A stretch of 64,000 nt of DNA, taken from Shewanella sp. 1CM18E (GTDB lineage: Bacteria; Pseudomonadota; Gammaproteobacteria; Enterobacterales; Shewanellaceae). Within the stretch, counting starts at the first letter, position 1, and the number at the start of each line of letters is the position of its first letter. A model generated the notes under the pieces. The model had not been told where the DNA came from, made no database searches, and worked only from the letters and a program-made list of their open reading frames with translations. The stretch covers positions 1-64,000 of the forward strand of contig NZ_JALNTW010000009.1 of assembly GCF_023161665.1 (NCBI RefSeq), given 5' to 3'. Shown in pieces: positions 30,517-40,155 of this stretch. The position numbers and the translations under genes were made by a program.

Positions 30517-31121
30517 AATTAAGAGTTAACTTATATTCTGATACGCTATTTCCGCCAGAATTACGCTTATCTTTTTCAAGATTGACTAAAGCGCTAATTG
30601 CACTTATCTGCTTACTACTGCTGACCACGGCTGTATTCTGGGGGCTTAATTCGAGTTTAGAGTCTGATAAAAAACAGCTGATGCTAGTTAAAAAGAGCCT
30701 CGATGCTGAAAAACAAGATTTAGAAGCTGAGCTTGCCAAGCGTGGACCAAATAAAGCCTTAGTGGCAGAGGTGGAGTTAAAAGCACAGCAACTGGAATTA
30801 AAACAAAAGTTGTTTGGCAAACTGAACCAACAAGAAGTGTTAACCAGTTATGGTTACTCACCATTAATGACAGATTTAGCTAGCGTTGCTGACGCCAAGC
30901 TATGGTTAAATCGAATTCAAGTGAATGAAAATAGATATATTTTTGAAGGCTTTACTTCTTCACCTGAAGGCGTGCCTTTATGGGTAGATAAGCTTAAAAC
31001 GACTACAACATTAAAAGGCCACGCATTTGCCTCAATGACCATGAGTCTAGGCGAGAACCAACCTTTAGCATTTAAGCTAACTAGCGATGCCGTAGGCAGC
31101 GACAAGGAGTTAGTGAAATGA
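30513..31121 (+). CDS. mshI2: MSHA biogenesis protein MshI2 (PilN-like)
   Basis: 202 residues: short cytoplasmic N-terminus, one membrane helix (about 28-49), a coiled coil (about 50-105, rich in K, E and L), and a periplasmic ferredoxin-like domain. This is the PilN architecture, completing the PilM/N/O/P inner-membrane alignment complex. It overlaps mshI and mshJ by four bases each, a tightly coupled set. Confidence 0.88.
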   Translation: MKLRVNLYSDTLFPPELRLSFSRLTKALIALICLLLLTTAVFWGLNSSLESDKKQLMLVKKSLDAEKQDLEAELAKRGPNKALVAEVELKAQQLELKQKLFGKLNQQEVLTSYGYSPLMTDLASVADAKLWLNRIQVNENRYIFEGFTSSPEGVPLWVDKLKTTTTLKGHAFASMTMSLGENQPLAFKLTSDAVGSDKELVK

Positions 31122-31774
31122 AGCAAAAGTGGCAGCAGTTAGCTGAAAAATTTGATGATTTAAGCCAACGAGAACGCGTATTGGTGGCTGTGGCTACCTT
31201 AGTGGTGGCGGGATTACTTTTTTATTTACCGCTTGAGTCGGCCTTGGAAAAACACGGTAAAATTTCACAGCAAAATCAGAGTATCGAAAGTGAAAACCGT
31301 ATTTCAACACAGCAAATTGCTATGTATGAAGAGAGCTTACAAAAAGATCCGGATACTGAGTATCGCGATCGTTTGAATAATATCAACCAGCAAAATAAGC
31401 AGATTGATGAGCAATTATCTTTCCAAATGGTCGATATGGTGCCTGCTGATCATATGCCAACCTTACTAGCGGGATTACTTTCTAAAGTCAAAGGCATCAC
31501 CCTTAAGTCTTTTACATCTATTGCGCCTAAGCCGTTACTGGAAGTGGGTGAAGAGAAGAAGATTAATTTATATAGTCACGGCATTCGACTTGAGCTGGTT
31601 GGTGACTATTTCTCGGTGTTGCGTTTTATTGAAGCTGTAGAAAGCATGCCGAATAAATTGTATTGGCGCAGCATGGACTATCGCGTTGACGCTTATCCAA
31701 AAGCTGCTATTTCACTAGAGCTTTACACCTTGAGTATTAATAAGGACTTTATCAGTGTTGCCAACAAAGATTAG
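31118..31774 (+). CDS. mshJ: MSHA biogenesis protein MshJ (PilO-like)
   Basis: 218-residue bitopic protein: cytoplasmic N-terminus (ERVLVAVATLVVAGLLFYL helix near 19-37), coiled coil (about 40-95), then a periplasmic domain. It matches PilO, which pairs with the PilN-like partner upstream. Its end overlaps the mshK start by about 20 bases. Confidence 0.9.
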   Translation: MKQKWQQLAEKFDDLSQRERVLVAVATLVVAGLLFYLPLESALEKHGKISQQNQSIESENRISTQQIAMYEESLQKDPDTEYRDRLNNINQQNKQIDEQLSFQMVDMVPADHMPTLLAGLLSKVKGITLKSFTSIAPKPLLEVGEEKKINLYSHGIRLELVGDYFSVLRFIEAVESMPNKLYWRSMDYRVDAYPKAAISLELYTLSINKDFISVANKD

Positions 31775-32090
31775 TGCGCTATTGATTGCATTCCTGTGCA
31801 GTACTATAGGTTTTAGCGTAAATGCTACAGCTTTGCGAGATCCGACGTTACCTGGTGATGCCTCTGGTAAAGCTGACGTTGTAACCAGTTCTACGAATAA
31901 CAATTTAGTGCTCAACAGTGTGGTTAAAAACAATACCTCAGCTTATGCCGTGATTAATAATCAAATTTTCACGCTGGGTGAGAGAGTTAAAGGTGTCAAA
32001 ATCGTTGGGATCGGTGAGGACTCTGTGTCGTTAGCGGACGGCCGTAAGTTGACCATGTTTCAAGCTATTACAGATTTTAAGGGACAATAA
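31755..32090 (+). CDS. mshK: MSHA biogenesis protein MshK (PilP-like)
   Basis: 111-residue periplasmic protein with an N-terminal signal sequence (about 1-24). It matches the PilP-like component that links the inner-membrane PilN/O pair to the secretin: ALRDPTLPG near the mature start, and the GERVKGVKIVGI beta segment typical of PilP/GspC HR domains. The start is GTG at 31755, with AAGGA 8 bases upstream; a TTG follows directly and is the alternative. The gene overlaps mshJ. Confidence 0.88.
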   Translation: MLPTKISALLIAFLCSTIGFSVNATALRDPTLPGDASGKADVVTSSTNNNLVLNSVVKNNTSAYAVINNQIFTLGERVKGVKIVGIGEDSVSLADGRKLTMFQAITDFKGQ

Positions 32091-32094
32091 TTAA

Positions 32095-33762
32095 ATGCGC
32101 TCAATTACCTATATCACCCCTTTGCTGTCATTAATGTTAGTGGCTTGCCAAACGGTAGACAGGCCTAACCCTGTTGAGTCAAAGCAGGCGCTGGCTGATT
32201 CATTAGCAGCGCAGCAGGCTCCAGCAGCAACACCACCGCCAGCAGTAATGCCAGACGATGTTCAAAGAGAGTTATCATCTGATAATTTATTAGCAGGTTA
32301 CACGCCTGCAAGACCTACTGAGCGACGTTTTGACGTATCGGCTAATGATGTTGATGCAAAAGTATTTTTCCCAAGCCTTGCTCAAGGTACACCGCTTAGT
32401 GTGGCTGTACATCCTGATGTAACCGGTAAAATTTCGTTATCGCTTAAAGGTGTGACATTAAAAGAAGCCTTGCAAGTTGTTGAAGATATCTACGGCTATG
32501 AAGTGAGTCGAGAAGGCCGAATTTTGCGTATCTTCCCTGCTGGTATGCGCACTGAAACTTTCTCGTTAAATTATTTGTATATGGAGCGGCAAGGCCTTTC
32601 GTTGACCTCTGTAAATTCTGGCCGAATTTCTGATGATAACGACTCTAATTCGAATAGTAGTAATAGTAATAACAGCAGTTCAAATAGTTCGTCCAATAGC
32701 GATTCTAGCTCAAGTAATGGCAGTAATAATGAGCAAACTAATGGCACCTTTATTCGCTCAAAAACTAAAACAGATTTTTGGGGAGAATTACAAGAAACCT
32801 TAGTGTCGATTATTGGTAACAGCGGTGGTGGCCGTCAAGTTGTTGTAACGCCACAGGCTGGTCTTGTTACTATTCGAGCGTATCCAAATGAAATTCGCCA
32901 GGTGCGTAACTTTATTAAAACTGCAGAAACGCATTTGCAGCGTCAAGTTATCTTAGAGGCGAAAGTACTAGAGGTGACGTTATCGGATGGATACCAACAA
33001 GGTATTCATTGGGACAGTGTGTTAGGTCATGTTGGTAGCACAGATATCGAATTTGGCACTAGTCCTACAACAGGTTTAACAGATCAAATTACCAGTGTGC
33101 TGGGTGGGGTAACGTCAATTAAGTTATCTGGTTCAGACTTTAGCACTATGATTAATTTGCTTGATACACAAGGCGATGTGGATGTTTTGTCTAGCCCGCG
33201 TGTTACTGCATCGAATAACCAAAAAGCAGTGATTAAAGTGGGTACCGATGAGTACTTTGTTACTGATGTTTCGTCAACAACGGTCGCCGGTAATACTCCC
33301 GTTACTACACCAGAGGTTGAGTTAACGCCTTTCTTCTCAGGTATTGCGCTTGATGTAACGCCACAAATTGATGAGCAAGGTAATGTGCTACTGCATATTC
33401 ATCCATCAGTAATTGATATTAAAGAGCAAACCAAAACCATTAAGATCTCAGAGAACACTTTAGAGCTACCATTAGCACAAAGTGAGATCCGCGAGTCAGA
33501 TACAGTGATTAAAGCTGCAAGCGGCGACGTTGTGGTGATTGGTGGCTTAATGAAGAGCGAAAACATTGAGCTGGTCTCTAAAATACCATTGCTTGGCGAT
33601 ATTCCTTACTTAGGTGAAGCATTTACCAACCGTGCTAACTCAACCGTAAAAACCGAATTAGTTATTTTGCTTAAGCCTGTTGTGGTTGGCGCTAACACTT
33701 GGGAAAGTGAATTGAAGCGTTCGCAGCAGCTGCTTGACCGTTGGTACCCAGAGGAGCAATAA
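32095..33762 (+). CDS. mshL: MSHA secretin MshL
   Basis: 555-residue lipoprotein (lipobox LVAC, C18) that forms the outer-membrane channel for the pilus. N-terminal N0/STN-like domain (about 85-160), then a serine/asparagine-rich linker (about 183-212), an N1-type domain (about 245-290) and the C-terminal secretin core with VEVTLSDG and VDVLSSPRVTASNNQ, ending near PLLGDIPYLGEAF. The stop is followed within two bases by the mshM TTG start. The linker is encoded by AGT/AAT-rich DNA and may vary in length between strains. Confidence 0.95.
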   Translation: MRSITYITPLLSLMLVACQTVDRPNPVESKQALADSLAAQQAPAATPPPAVMPDDVQRELSSDNLLAGYTPARPTERRFDVSANDVDAKVFFPSLAQGTPLSVAVHPDVTGKISLSLKGVTLKEALQVVEDIYGYEVSREGRILRIFPAGMRTETFSLNYLYMERQGLSLTSVNSGRISDDNDSNSNSSNSNNSSSNSSSNSDSSSSNGSNNEQTNGTFIRSKTKTDFWGELQETLVSIIGNSGGGRQVVVTPQAGLVTIRAYPNEIRQVRNFIKTAETHLQRQVILEAKVLEVTLSDGYQQGIHWDSVLGHVGSTDIEFGTSPTTGLTDQITSVLGGVTSIKLSGSDFSTMINLLDTQGDVDVLSSPRVTASNNQKAVIKVGTDEYFVTDVSSTTVAGNTPVTTPEVELTPFFSGIALDVTPQIDEQGNVLLHIHPSVIDIKEQTKTIKISENTLELPLAQSEIRESDTVIKAASGDVVVIGGLMKSENIELVSKIPLLGDIPYLGEAFTNRANSTVKTELVILLKPVVVGANTWESELKRSQQLLDRWYPEEQ

Positions 33763-33764
33763 GC

Positions 33765-34673
33765 TTGTATCTGCAGCATTTTGGGTTAACAGAAACCCCG
33801 TTTTCACTTACACCGAACACGGGATTTTTCTTTGGCCTTGCACCGCATGTGGAAGCCTTACAGGTACTGCAAACAGCATTACAAACAGGCGAAGGGTTTA
33901 TTAAAGTTACTGGTGAAGTCGGAACGGGCAAAACGCTTATTTGTCGCAAACTGATGAATGAGCTGCCAGAACGTTTTCACTGCGCTTACTTACCTAATCC
34001 TTACCTGACACCTGAAGAGTTGCGCTGGGCGGTAGCGATGGAACTGGGCTTAAAGCATTCCAACAAAATAGATCAACAGCAATTAACAGGCTTGATCCAG
34101 CAGCAGCTATTGGCGTTAAGTGCGCATGGGCATTCGATAATTCTGGTTCTGGATGAGGCGCAAGCATTACCCGATGAAAGTTTGGAAGCGCTGCGCTTAT
34201 TCACTAATTTAGAAACCGAAAGCCGAAAGCTACTGCAAGTTGTACTATTTGCGCAGCCAGAGTTGGATGAACGTTTAGCGCAAAATAAATTTAGACAGCT
34301 TAGACAAAGAATTACATTTAGCTATTGCCTGCGTGCACTAACTAATGATGAGTCTGCAGCCTATATTCAGCATCGTTTGAGTGTGGCGGGGAGTGGTAAT
34401 GGTCGCTTGTTTAGTGAAACTAATGCAAAACGAATAGCGAAAGCGGCTCGCGGGATCCCAAGGTTGATTAATGTGTTGTCTCACAAAGCGTTATTAGTCA
34501 GTTTTGGTGAGGGCGCGCAGCAAGTAGAAAAGCATCATGTTGGCGCAGCGATTGACGATACGAGTGATACCGTTAAGCATCAATACAAGCCCATTTGGTT
34601 GGCAATAATGGCCGTGGTTACCTTAGTGATATCGTTTAGTGCAATGTATTGGTTTAAGGGAGGCGTTGTATGA
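33765..34673 (+). CDS. mshM: MSHA biogenesis ATPase MshM (ExeA-like)
   Basis: 302-residue AAA+ ATPase of the ExeA/GspA type. Walker A GEVGTGKT is at 50-57, Walker B VLDEAQALP near 130. A C-terminal membrane helix (about 284-300) predicts insertion in the inner membrane. ExeA helps place the secretin through the cell wall, and MshM is thought to do the same. I chose TTG at 33765, because GAGGAG lies 8 bases before it and the homologous start YLQHFGL fits; a longer frame would run back into mshL. Confidence 0.92.
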   Translation: MYLQHFGLTETPFSLTPNTGFFFGLAPHVEALQVLQTALQTGEGFIKVTGEVGTGKTLICRKLMNELPERFHCAYLPNPYLTPEELRWAVAMELGLKHSNKIDQQQLTGLIQQQLLALSAHGHSIILVLDEAQALPDESLEALRLFTNLETESRKLLQVVLFAQPELDERLAQNKFRQLRQRITFSYCLRALTNDESAAYIQHRLSVAGSGNGRLFSETNAKRIAKAARGIPRLINVLSHKALLVSFGEGAQQVEKHHVGAAIDDTSDTVKHQYKPIWLAIMAVVTLVISFSAMYWFKGGVV

Positions 34674-35932
34674 GCGTAATAAACAAAATGCTCAAAGATC
34701 TAGATAAACGCCAGCAGCCTCATGGTATTGAAAGCATGGCGCAGCCACAGGCTTCGACTCAGCCAAATGCCGCATCCAAAAAGCCAATATTGCTAGCAAG
34801 TGTCTTGTCTTTAGTTATTGGCGGTTTGGCTGTATTTATCACGCTTAACTTTACTGGGCTTAAACAGGCACCTAATGGGCTCGTTGTTAGTGAAGAACAA
34901 AAGCCAGTACCAGTCCAAAAGCTGAGCCAACTAGAAGCTCCAATAGCGCCAGCTACAGAGTCAGTATCGCAGGTTCAAACTCAAACTAATTCTCAGCCAA
35001 ATTCGAGTCTGCAGATGACAGCTCAAAGCTCTGCTGAGCCGCAAATTGCAAACTCGACAAAGTCTGTACGGGACAGTGATTTATCCATAGAAGTGCAAGA
35101 GCCTAGTAATGTTAGTTCAAGCAAGCCTGCTATTAATGCAGCTAAGCCTGTTTCTGTAACTGACACAGTAGTTGCAACTGAAGTAGCAAAAGTAATTGAT
35201 AAGCCACAAGCTGTAAAAGTTGCGCAAATAGAAACCAAGCCGCTACCTGAAAAGGCTGACAAAGCTCCACAGCAATTAACTATTTCTCATCAGGTAGATC
35301 GTAATGCTGAGCTTCACAATAGCAATAATATGGCCGTTACCGAGGTTAAACTTTCTCCTCAGCAGTTAGCGCAAAAACAACTACAACTGGCCACAGATGC
35401 ACAGGCGCAAGGGCTACACAGTGACGCACTAACCTATTATTTAGCAGCATTAGATTATGACCCATCGCTTGAGCAAGCTAGAAAGCAAGCTGCGGCATTG
35501 TATTATGGTCAAAACAAGTTGCCGCAAGCGGCGCAGCTATTAGAGCAAGGTCGCTTATTGTTCCCACAACAATATGAATTTTCATTACTGTTAGCTCGAG
35601 TCTTACAAGCGAGCGGGCAGAACCAGCAAGCATTGCTTAGCCTAAACGCCATTCCGGATTCGAGTGAATTTGCCGTTGAAAAATGGCATCAGCAAAGTGA
35701 TTTAGCGCAAAAGCAAAAAGACTATCCAGTTGCAGAGAAAAGTTTCCGTCAGCTGGCACAACAAGAGCCGTCGCAAGGTCGCTGGTGGATGGGACTCGGT
35801 TACGCCTTAGATGCGCAGCAAAAGTACAGTGATGCAAAGCAGGCTTATCACCAAGCATTACTGCAAGATAATTTATCCGCCCAGGCAAAAGTATACGTCG
35901 ATAATCGTTTGCTGCAGTTAGGAGCATACTAG
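34670..35932 (+). CDS. mshN: MSHA biogenesis protein MshN (TPR protein)
   Basis: 420 residues: short cytoplasmic N-terminus (MSVINKMLKDLDKRQ, as in GspB/MshN), membrane helix (about 39-61), long low-complexity periplasmic linker rich in Q, S, P and V (about 65-225), and C-terminal tetratricopeptide repeats (about 230-420). It likely couples MshM to the secretin and cell wall, as ExeB does for ExeA. The start overlaps mshM (ATGA) and the end overlaps mshE by one base. Confidence 0.9.
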   Translation: MSVINKMLKDLDKRQQPHGIESMAQPQASTQPNAASKKPILLASVLSLVIGGLAVFITLNFTGLKQAPNGLVVSEEQKPVPVQKLSQLEAPIAPATESVSQVQTQTNSQPNSSLQMTAQSSAEPQIANSTKSVRDSDLSIEVQEPSNVSSSKPAINAAKPVSVTDTVVATEVAKVIDKPQAVKVAQIETKPLPEKADKAPQQLTISHQVDRNAELHNSNNMAVTEVKLSPQQLAQKQLQLATDAQAQGLHSDALTYYLAALDYDPSLEQARKQAAALYYGQNKLPQAAQLLEQGRLLFPQQYEFSLLLARVLQASGQNQQALLSLNAIPDSSEFAVEKWHQQSDLAQKQKDYPVAEKSFRQLAQQEPSQGRWWMGLGYALDAQQKYSDAKQAYHQALLQDNLSAQAKVYVDNRLLQLGAY

Positions 35933-37665
35933 TGAAACCCAAGTTAAAAATGCGATTAGGTGATCTGCTAGTACAAGAGCAGATCATTACAGAAGAGCAG
36001 CTGCAGCAGGCATTGTCTGAACAACGTAATACGGGCAAGAAACTGGGGCGCACGTTAATTGACTTAGCGTGTATCACAGAGCAACAACTACTGCAGTTCT
36101 TATCACAGCAGTTAAATATTCCATTTCTTGATATCAGTAAACGGGCCATCAACGCTAAAGTTGTTAGCTTGCTACCAGAGGTTCAGGCTCGTCGATATCG
36201 TGCATTAGTTGTTGAAGATAATGGTGATAGCGTGCTGGTCGCTATGAGCGATCCTGCCGATCTGCAGGCGATGGATAACCTTGAAATGCAGTTGTTGCCG
36301 AAGGCGATATCAATTGCAGTAGTTACAGAAGAACAGCTACTTGATGCCTTTGACAACCTGTATCGTCGTACTGATGAAATTGCGCAAATTGCCGGTAAGC
36401 TCGAAGAAGAATATGCCGCCGATGAGATTTTCGATCTTGGCAGTTTAACTGGAGCCGATAGCGACAACGAAACCACAGTTGTTAAGCTGTTGCAGTCAAT
36501 TTTTGAAGATGCCGTACAAATGCGTGCATCAGATATCCATATTGAGCCTGGTGAAAAATCCTTGCGTATTCGCCAACGTATCGACGGCCAGTTACACGAA
36601 AATATTTTACCCGAGGTGAGCATTGCGGCCGCCTTGGTATTGCGATTAAAACTGATGGCTGGTTTAGATATCTCTGAGAAACGCTTACCGCAAGATGGTC
36701 GTTTCCACATGGAGATCAAAGGACATAAGATCGATGTACGTATGTCGACTATGCCGATCTATCACGGTGAATCCGTGGTGATGCGTTTGCTTGATCAGTC
36801 AGCAGGCCTGTTAACGCTCAATGAAACCGGTATGCCTGCTGATATGCTGGCGAGGATCCGCCGTCAGATCAAACGACCACACGGTATGTTATTGGTAACA
36901 GGACCAACTGGTAGCGGTAAGACAACAACCCTTTACGGGATCTTAAGCGAGCTTAATACTGCAGATCGCAAGATCATCACCGTAGAAGATCCGGTTGAAT
37001 ACCAGTTACCGCGGATTAACCAAGTTCAAGTTAACCACAAAATTGGTTTAGATTTCTCCCACGTACTGCGTACTACGTTACGTCAGGATCCCGACATCAT
37101 AATGGTCGGTGAGATGCGTGACCAAGAAACCGTGGAGATTGGTCTTCGTGGTGCATTAACCGGTCACTTTGTACTTTCAACGCTGCATACTAATGATGCG
37201 GTAACCAGTGCGTTGCGTTTGCTCGATATGGGGGCGGCAAGCTACTTGGTCGCTAGTGCACTTCGAGTCATTATTGCTCAACGATTGGTGCGCCGAGTAT
37301 GCCAAAACTGCGCGATTGATTATCACCTTAGTGCACAAGATAAAGCTTGGTTATCTAATGTGAGCCAGCTTGATTACTCAAAGGCAACATTCCGCATTGG
37401 TAGTGGTTGCCAGAGCTGTAATGGCAGTGGCTACCGTGGTCGAATTGGTGTGTTTGAGATCCTAGAGCTTGATGAAGCTATGATTGAGGCAATGCGTACC
37501 GGTAATCCGCAAGACTTTACCCGCGCAGCTTATCAAAGCCCTAATTTTACGCCGTTAGCTGAATCTGCACTCAAGTATTTAGCCCAAGGAATGACAACGA
37601 TTGAAGAAGTCGCCAAGCTAGTTGAAGACGTGAGCGAGATAGCACTTGAGCAAGGTGAGGCCTAG
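35932..37665 (+). CDS. mshE: MSHA pilus assembly ATPase MshE
   Basis: 577-residue GspE/PilB-type extension ATPase powering pilin polymerisation. Walker A GPTGSGKT is at 324-331; Asp box, Walker B and His box follow, with a tetracysteine zinc site (CQNC and CQSC near 456 and 492). The N-terminus carries two tandem MshEN repeats, RLGDLLVQEQIITEEQL and KLGRTLIDLACITEQQL, the motif shown in Vibrio MshE to bind c-di-GMP. This makes MSHA extension directly responsive to c-di-GMP (inference by homology). Start GTG, one-base overlap with mshN, AGGAG upstream. Confidence 0.97.
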   Translation: MKPKLKMRLGDLLVQEQIITEEQLQQALSEQRNTGKKLGRTLIDLACITEQQLLQFLSQQLNIPFLDISKRAINAKVVSLLPEVQARRYRALVVEDNGDSVLVAMSDPADLQAMDNLEMQLLPKAISIAVVTEEQLLDAFDNLYRRTDEIAQIAGKLEEEYAADEIFDLGSLTGADSDNETTVVKLLQSIFEDAVQMRASDIHIEPGEKSLRIRQRIDGQLHENILPEVSIAAALVLRLKLMAGLDISEKRLPQDGRFHMEIKGHKIDVRMSTMPIYHGESVVMRLLDQSAGLLTLNETGMPADMLARIRRQIKRPHGMLLVTGPTGSGKTTTLYGILSELNTADRKIITVEDPVEYQLPRINQVQVNHKIGLDFSHVLRTTLRQDPDIIMVGEMRDQETVEIGLRGALTGHFVLSTLHTNDAVTSALRLLDMGAASYLVASALRVIIAQRLVRRVCQNCAIDYHLSAQDKAWLSNVSQLDYSKATFRIGSGCQSCNGSGYRGRIGVFEILELDEAMIEAMRTGNPQDFTRAAYQSPNFTPLAESALKYLAQGMTTIEEVAKLVEDVSEIALEQGEA

Positions 37666-37667
37666 TT

Positions 37668-38888
37668 ATGCCATCGTATCAGTACCGCGGACGCAGCGCC
37701 CAAGGCGAGCAGATAAAAGGCATACTTGATGCCAGCTCTGAGAGCGCGGCTGCCGATCAGCTTATGTCCCGTGGGGTGATTCCGCTAGAACTGACATTAG
37801 CCAAAGAGGTTAAAGAGTTTAGCCTTAAGGGATTATTTAAAGGAAAAGTGGCTTTAGACGAGCTGCAGATCTTTACTCGGCAGATGTATTCATTGACCCG
37901 CTCTGGGATCCCAATTTTAAGAGCGATCGCGGGTCTTTCTGAAACGACTCACTCGCAACGTATGAAAGAAGCACTCGATGATATTTCCGAACAGCTAACC
38001 TCTGGTCGTCCGCTTTCTTCGGCAATGAATCAGCACCCCGATGTGTTTGATGCCTTGTTTGTATCTATGGTTCATGTGGGTGAGAACACGGGTAAGCTTG
38101 AAGATGCCTTTATTCAGCTATCAGGTTATATCGAGCGTGAGCAAGAAACCCGCCGCCGTATTAAAGCAGCAATGCGTTATCCAATCTTCGTGCTTATCGC
38201 CATTGCCATCGCCATGGTGATCTTAAATATCATGGTTATTCCAAAATTTGCTGAGATGTTTTCGCGATTTGGTGCAGAGCTGCCATGGGCAACTAAGTTA
38301 CTAATTAATACATCAAACGTATTTGTTAATTATTGGCCTGCCATGATAGTGGTATTAGTCGCTAGCTTTGTTGGTATTCGTTACTGGCACAGTACTGAAA
38401 AAGGTGAAAAGCAATGGGATAAATGGAAGCTAAATATCCCAGCTGTCGGCAGCATTATCGAACGTTCTACTTTGTCACGTTATTGCCGTAGCTTTTCAAT
38501 GATGTTGAGTGCAGGAGTGCCCATGACGCAGGCACTAAGCTTGGTGGCTGATGCTGTTGATAATGCTTATATGCATGATCGTATTGTCGGTATGCGCCGT
38601 GGCATTGAGTCAGGCGAATCTATGCTAAGAGTATCGAACAATAGCCACTTATTTACCCCGCTTGTACTGCAGATGGTGGCCGTTGGTGAAGAAACCGGAC
38701 AAATTGACCAATTACTAAATGATGCCGCTGACTTTTATGAGGGCGAGGTTGATTACGATCTTAAAAACCTAACCGCAAAGCTAGAGCCAATATTAATTGG
38801 TTTTGTAGCTTGTATTGTACTGATCCTCGCATTGGGTATTTATCTACCTATGTGGGATATGCTCAATGTGGTTAAAGGCGGTAGCTAA
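37668..38888 (+). CDS. mshG: MSHA inner-membrane platform protein MshG (PilC-like)
   Basis: 406 residues with two GspF/PilC domains, each followed by membrane helices (about 168-190, 220-236 and 378-400). The YQYRGRSAQGEQIKG N-terminus and ARQMYSL-type TRQMYSLTRSGIPILRAI segment are family marks. It works with MshE to move pilins from the membrane into the fibre. It begins 2 bases after the mshE stop. Confidence 0.95.
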   Translation: MPSYQYRGRSAQGEQIKGILDASSESAAADQLMSRGVIPLELTLAKEVKEFSLKGLFKGKVALDELQIFTRQMYSLTRSGIPILRAIAGLSETTHSQRMKEALDDISEQLTSGRPLSSAMNQHPDVFDALFVSMVHVGENTGKLEDAFIQLSGYIEREQETRRRIKAAMRYPIFVLIAIAIAMVILNIMVIPKFAEMFSRFGAELPWATKLLINTSNVFVNYWPAMIVVLVASFVGIRYWHSTEKGEKQWDKWKLNIPAVGSIIERSTLSRYCRSFSMMLSAGVPMTQALSLVADAVDNAYMHDRIVGMRRGIESGESMLRVSNNSHLFTPLVLQMVAVGEETGQIDQLLNDAADFYEGEVDYDLKNLTAKLEPILIGFVACIVLILALGIYLPMWDMLNVVKGGS

Positions 38889-38910
38889 TGTTTTGCTGTG
38901 AGTCTGAGCA

Positions 38911-39402
38911 ATGTTGAGTCAGCAAAAGTCAGACCGTGAATTATTGAGTCTTTCAGGCAGAGTATTTTCGATAATTATACTATTGTTAATATTGTCTTAT
39001 TTAGCCTTTAGCCACTTTGATAGCATCAAGTTATTGGGGAACTCTAATATTCAAACAGTGCACAATAGGTTATTAAATGTGTTAGCGGGCGTTAAGTCTC
39101 AGTGGTTGATCCGTGGTCAACCACAGCAGCTAAAGCTAGATTGGCGTACAGATCTAAATCAAGAGTCTTTGCAGGTGAGTTATGTACTCATGTCTGCTGG
39201 CGGCTGGCCTGTACCAAATGAGACAAATGTTGCGGGTTGTCGACAGCTGATAGGCAGTTTGTTGGGTGATAGTTATGGGCAACACTTTGTTACAGAGCAT
39301 GATATAAACGCTGAAACATGCCGATATATTGGCGTAGATGGCCGAAGTATTAGCTATCAACTCAATTCTGGGCGGGTCATTTTTTTGACAGGGGATCAAT
39401 GA
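38911..39402 (+). CDS. mshF: MSHA biogenesis protein MshF
   Basis: 163 residues with one N-terminal membrane helix (about 17-36), the rest probably periplasmic with two or three cysteines (CRQLIG, CRYIG). It is assigned as MshF from position between mshG and mshB and from size; the family is poorly conserved and its role in assembly is unknown. It is the last gene of the assembly module. Confidence 0.82.
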   Translation: MLSQQKSDRELLSLSGRVFSIIILLLILSYLAFSHFDSIKLLGNSNIQTVHNRLLNVLAGVKSQWLIRGQPQQLKLDWRTDLNQESLQVSYVLMSAGGWPVPNETNVAGCRQLIGSLLGDSYGQHFVTEHDINAETCRYIGVDGRSISYQLNSGRVIFLTGDQ

Positions 39403-39418
39403 ATAGTGAAATTATCTG

Positions 39419-39446
39419 TTTTCTAATTTTAACAAACTGCTAGAAT
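39419..39446 (+). promoter_or_regulatory. Possible promoter of the pilin module (before mshB)
   Basis: TTTTCT (39419-39424) and TAGAAT (39441-39446) lie 16 bases apart, about 25 bases before the mshB start and its GGGGG ribosome-binding site. A separate promoter for the pilin genes is known from the Vibrio cholerae locus. The boxes are only moderately good. Confidence 0.4.
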
Positions 39447-39471
39447 AGCCGCATACAAGATTGGGGGTAAA

Positions 39472-40068
39472 ATGAAACAACAGTATCAGAAAGGTTTTTC
39501 TCTTATTGAATTGGTCATAGTTATAGTCATTCTTGGCTTACTAGCTGCGACTGCAATTCCACGATTTTTAAATGTTACCGAAGATGCTGAAGACGCGAGT
39601 GTTGATGGTGTTTCCGGTGGCTTAGCAACAGCTGTTAGCTTCGTGCGTTCGCAGTGGGAAGTTGACGGCCGCAATAATGATAACGTCGTGCTAGACGGTG
39701 CTCGTGTATATCTTGATACGCGTTTCGGTTTCCCTACGGGGGCAAGTAGCCGACAAGCGACTGATATGACTGTCGCTAGCTGCAGTGAAGTATTTAATAC
39801 TGTTTTACAAAATGCACCACGTAATGTTGAAGCAACTGCTGATGCTCGTGGATCTCGTTATGCGGTTAGCGTTAACAACAACGCAGGTGGGACAGTTATC
39901 GATCTTGAAGGCAATGATGTCGCTGGCGTTGAGCTATGTGTGTATCACTTAGTGGAATCTTTGACATTAAATGACTCAGGTATTCCGACACCAGCTCCTA
40001 CAACATCTATTGGCAAAGGGGTGACTTATAACCCTGGTAACGGCCAAGTACAGAGTTTTATTAATTAA
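39472..40068 (+). CDS. mshB: MSHA minor pilin MshB
   Basis: 198-residue type IV prepilin. The leader MKQQYQKG is cut before FSLIELVIV, leaving a phenylalanine that is methylated, with Glu5 of the mature protein present. A hydrophobic helix of about 20 residues anchors it before assembly. The C-terminal domain contains a cysteine pair for the usual disulphide loop. First gene of the pilin module, 70 bases after mshF, with a strong GGGGG ribosome-binding site. Confidence 0.92.
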   Translation: MKQQYQKGFSLIELVIVIVILGLLAATAIPRFLNVTEDAEDASVDGVSGGLATAVSFVRSQWEVDGRNNDNVVLDGARVYLDTRFGFPTGASSRQATDMTVASCSEVFNTVLQNAPRNVEATADARGSRYAVSVNNNAGGTVIDLEGNDVAGVELCVYHLVESLTLNDSGIPTPAPTTSIGKGVTYNPGNGQVQSFIN

Positions 40069-40155
40069 GATTTGCTTAGTTTTTAGAAGTGTTTTTAGCT
40101 GTAGCTTTTTAATTTTATAGCTACTGTAAAAAGAGAAATTTTCGAGGATCTACAT

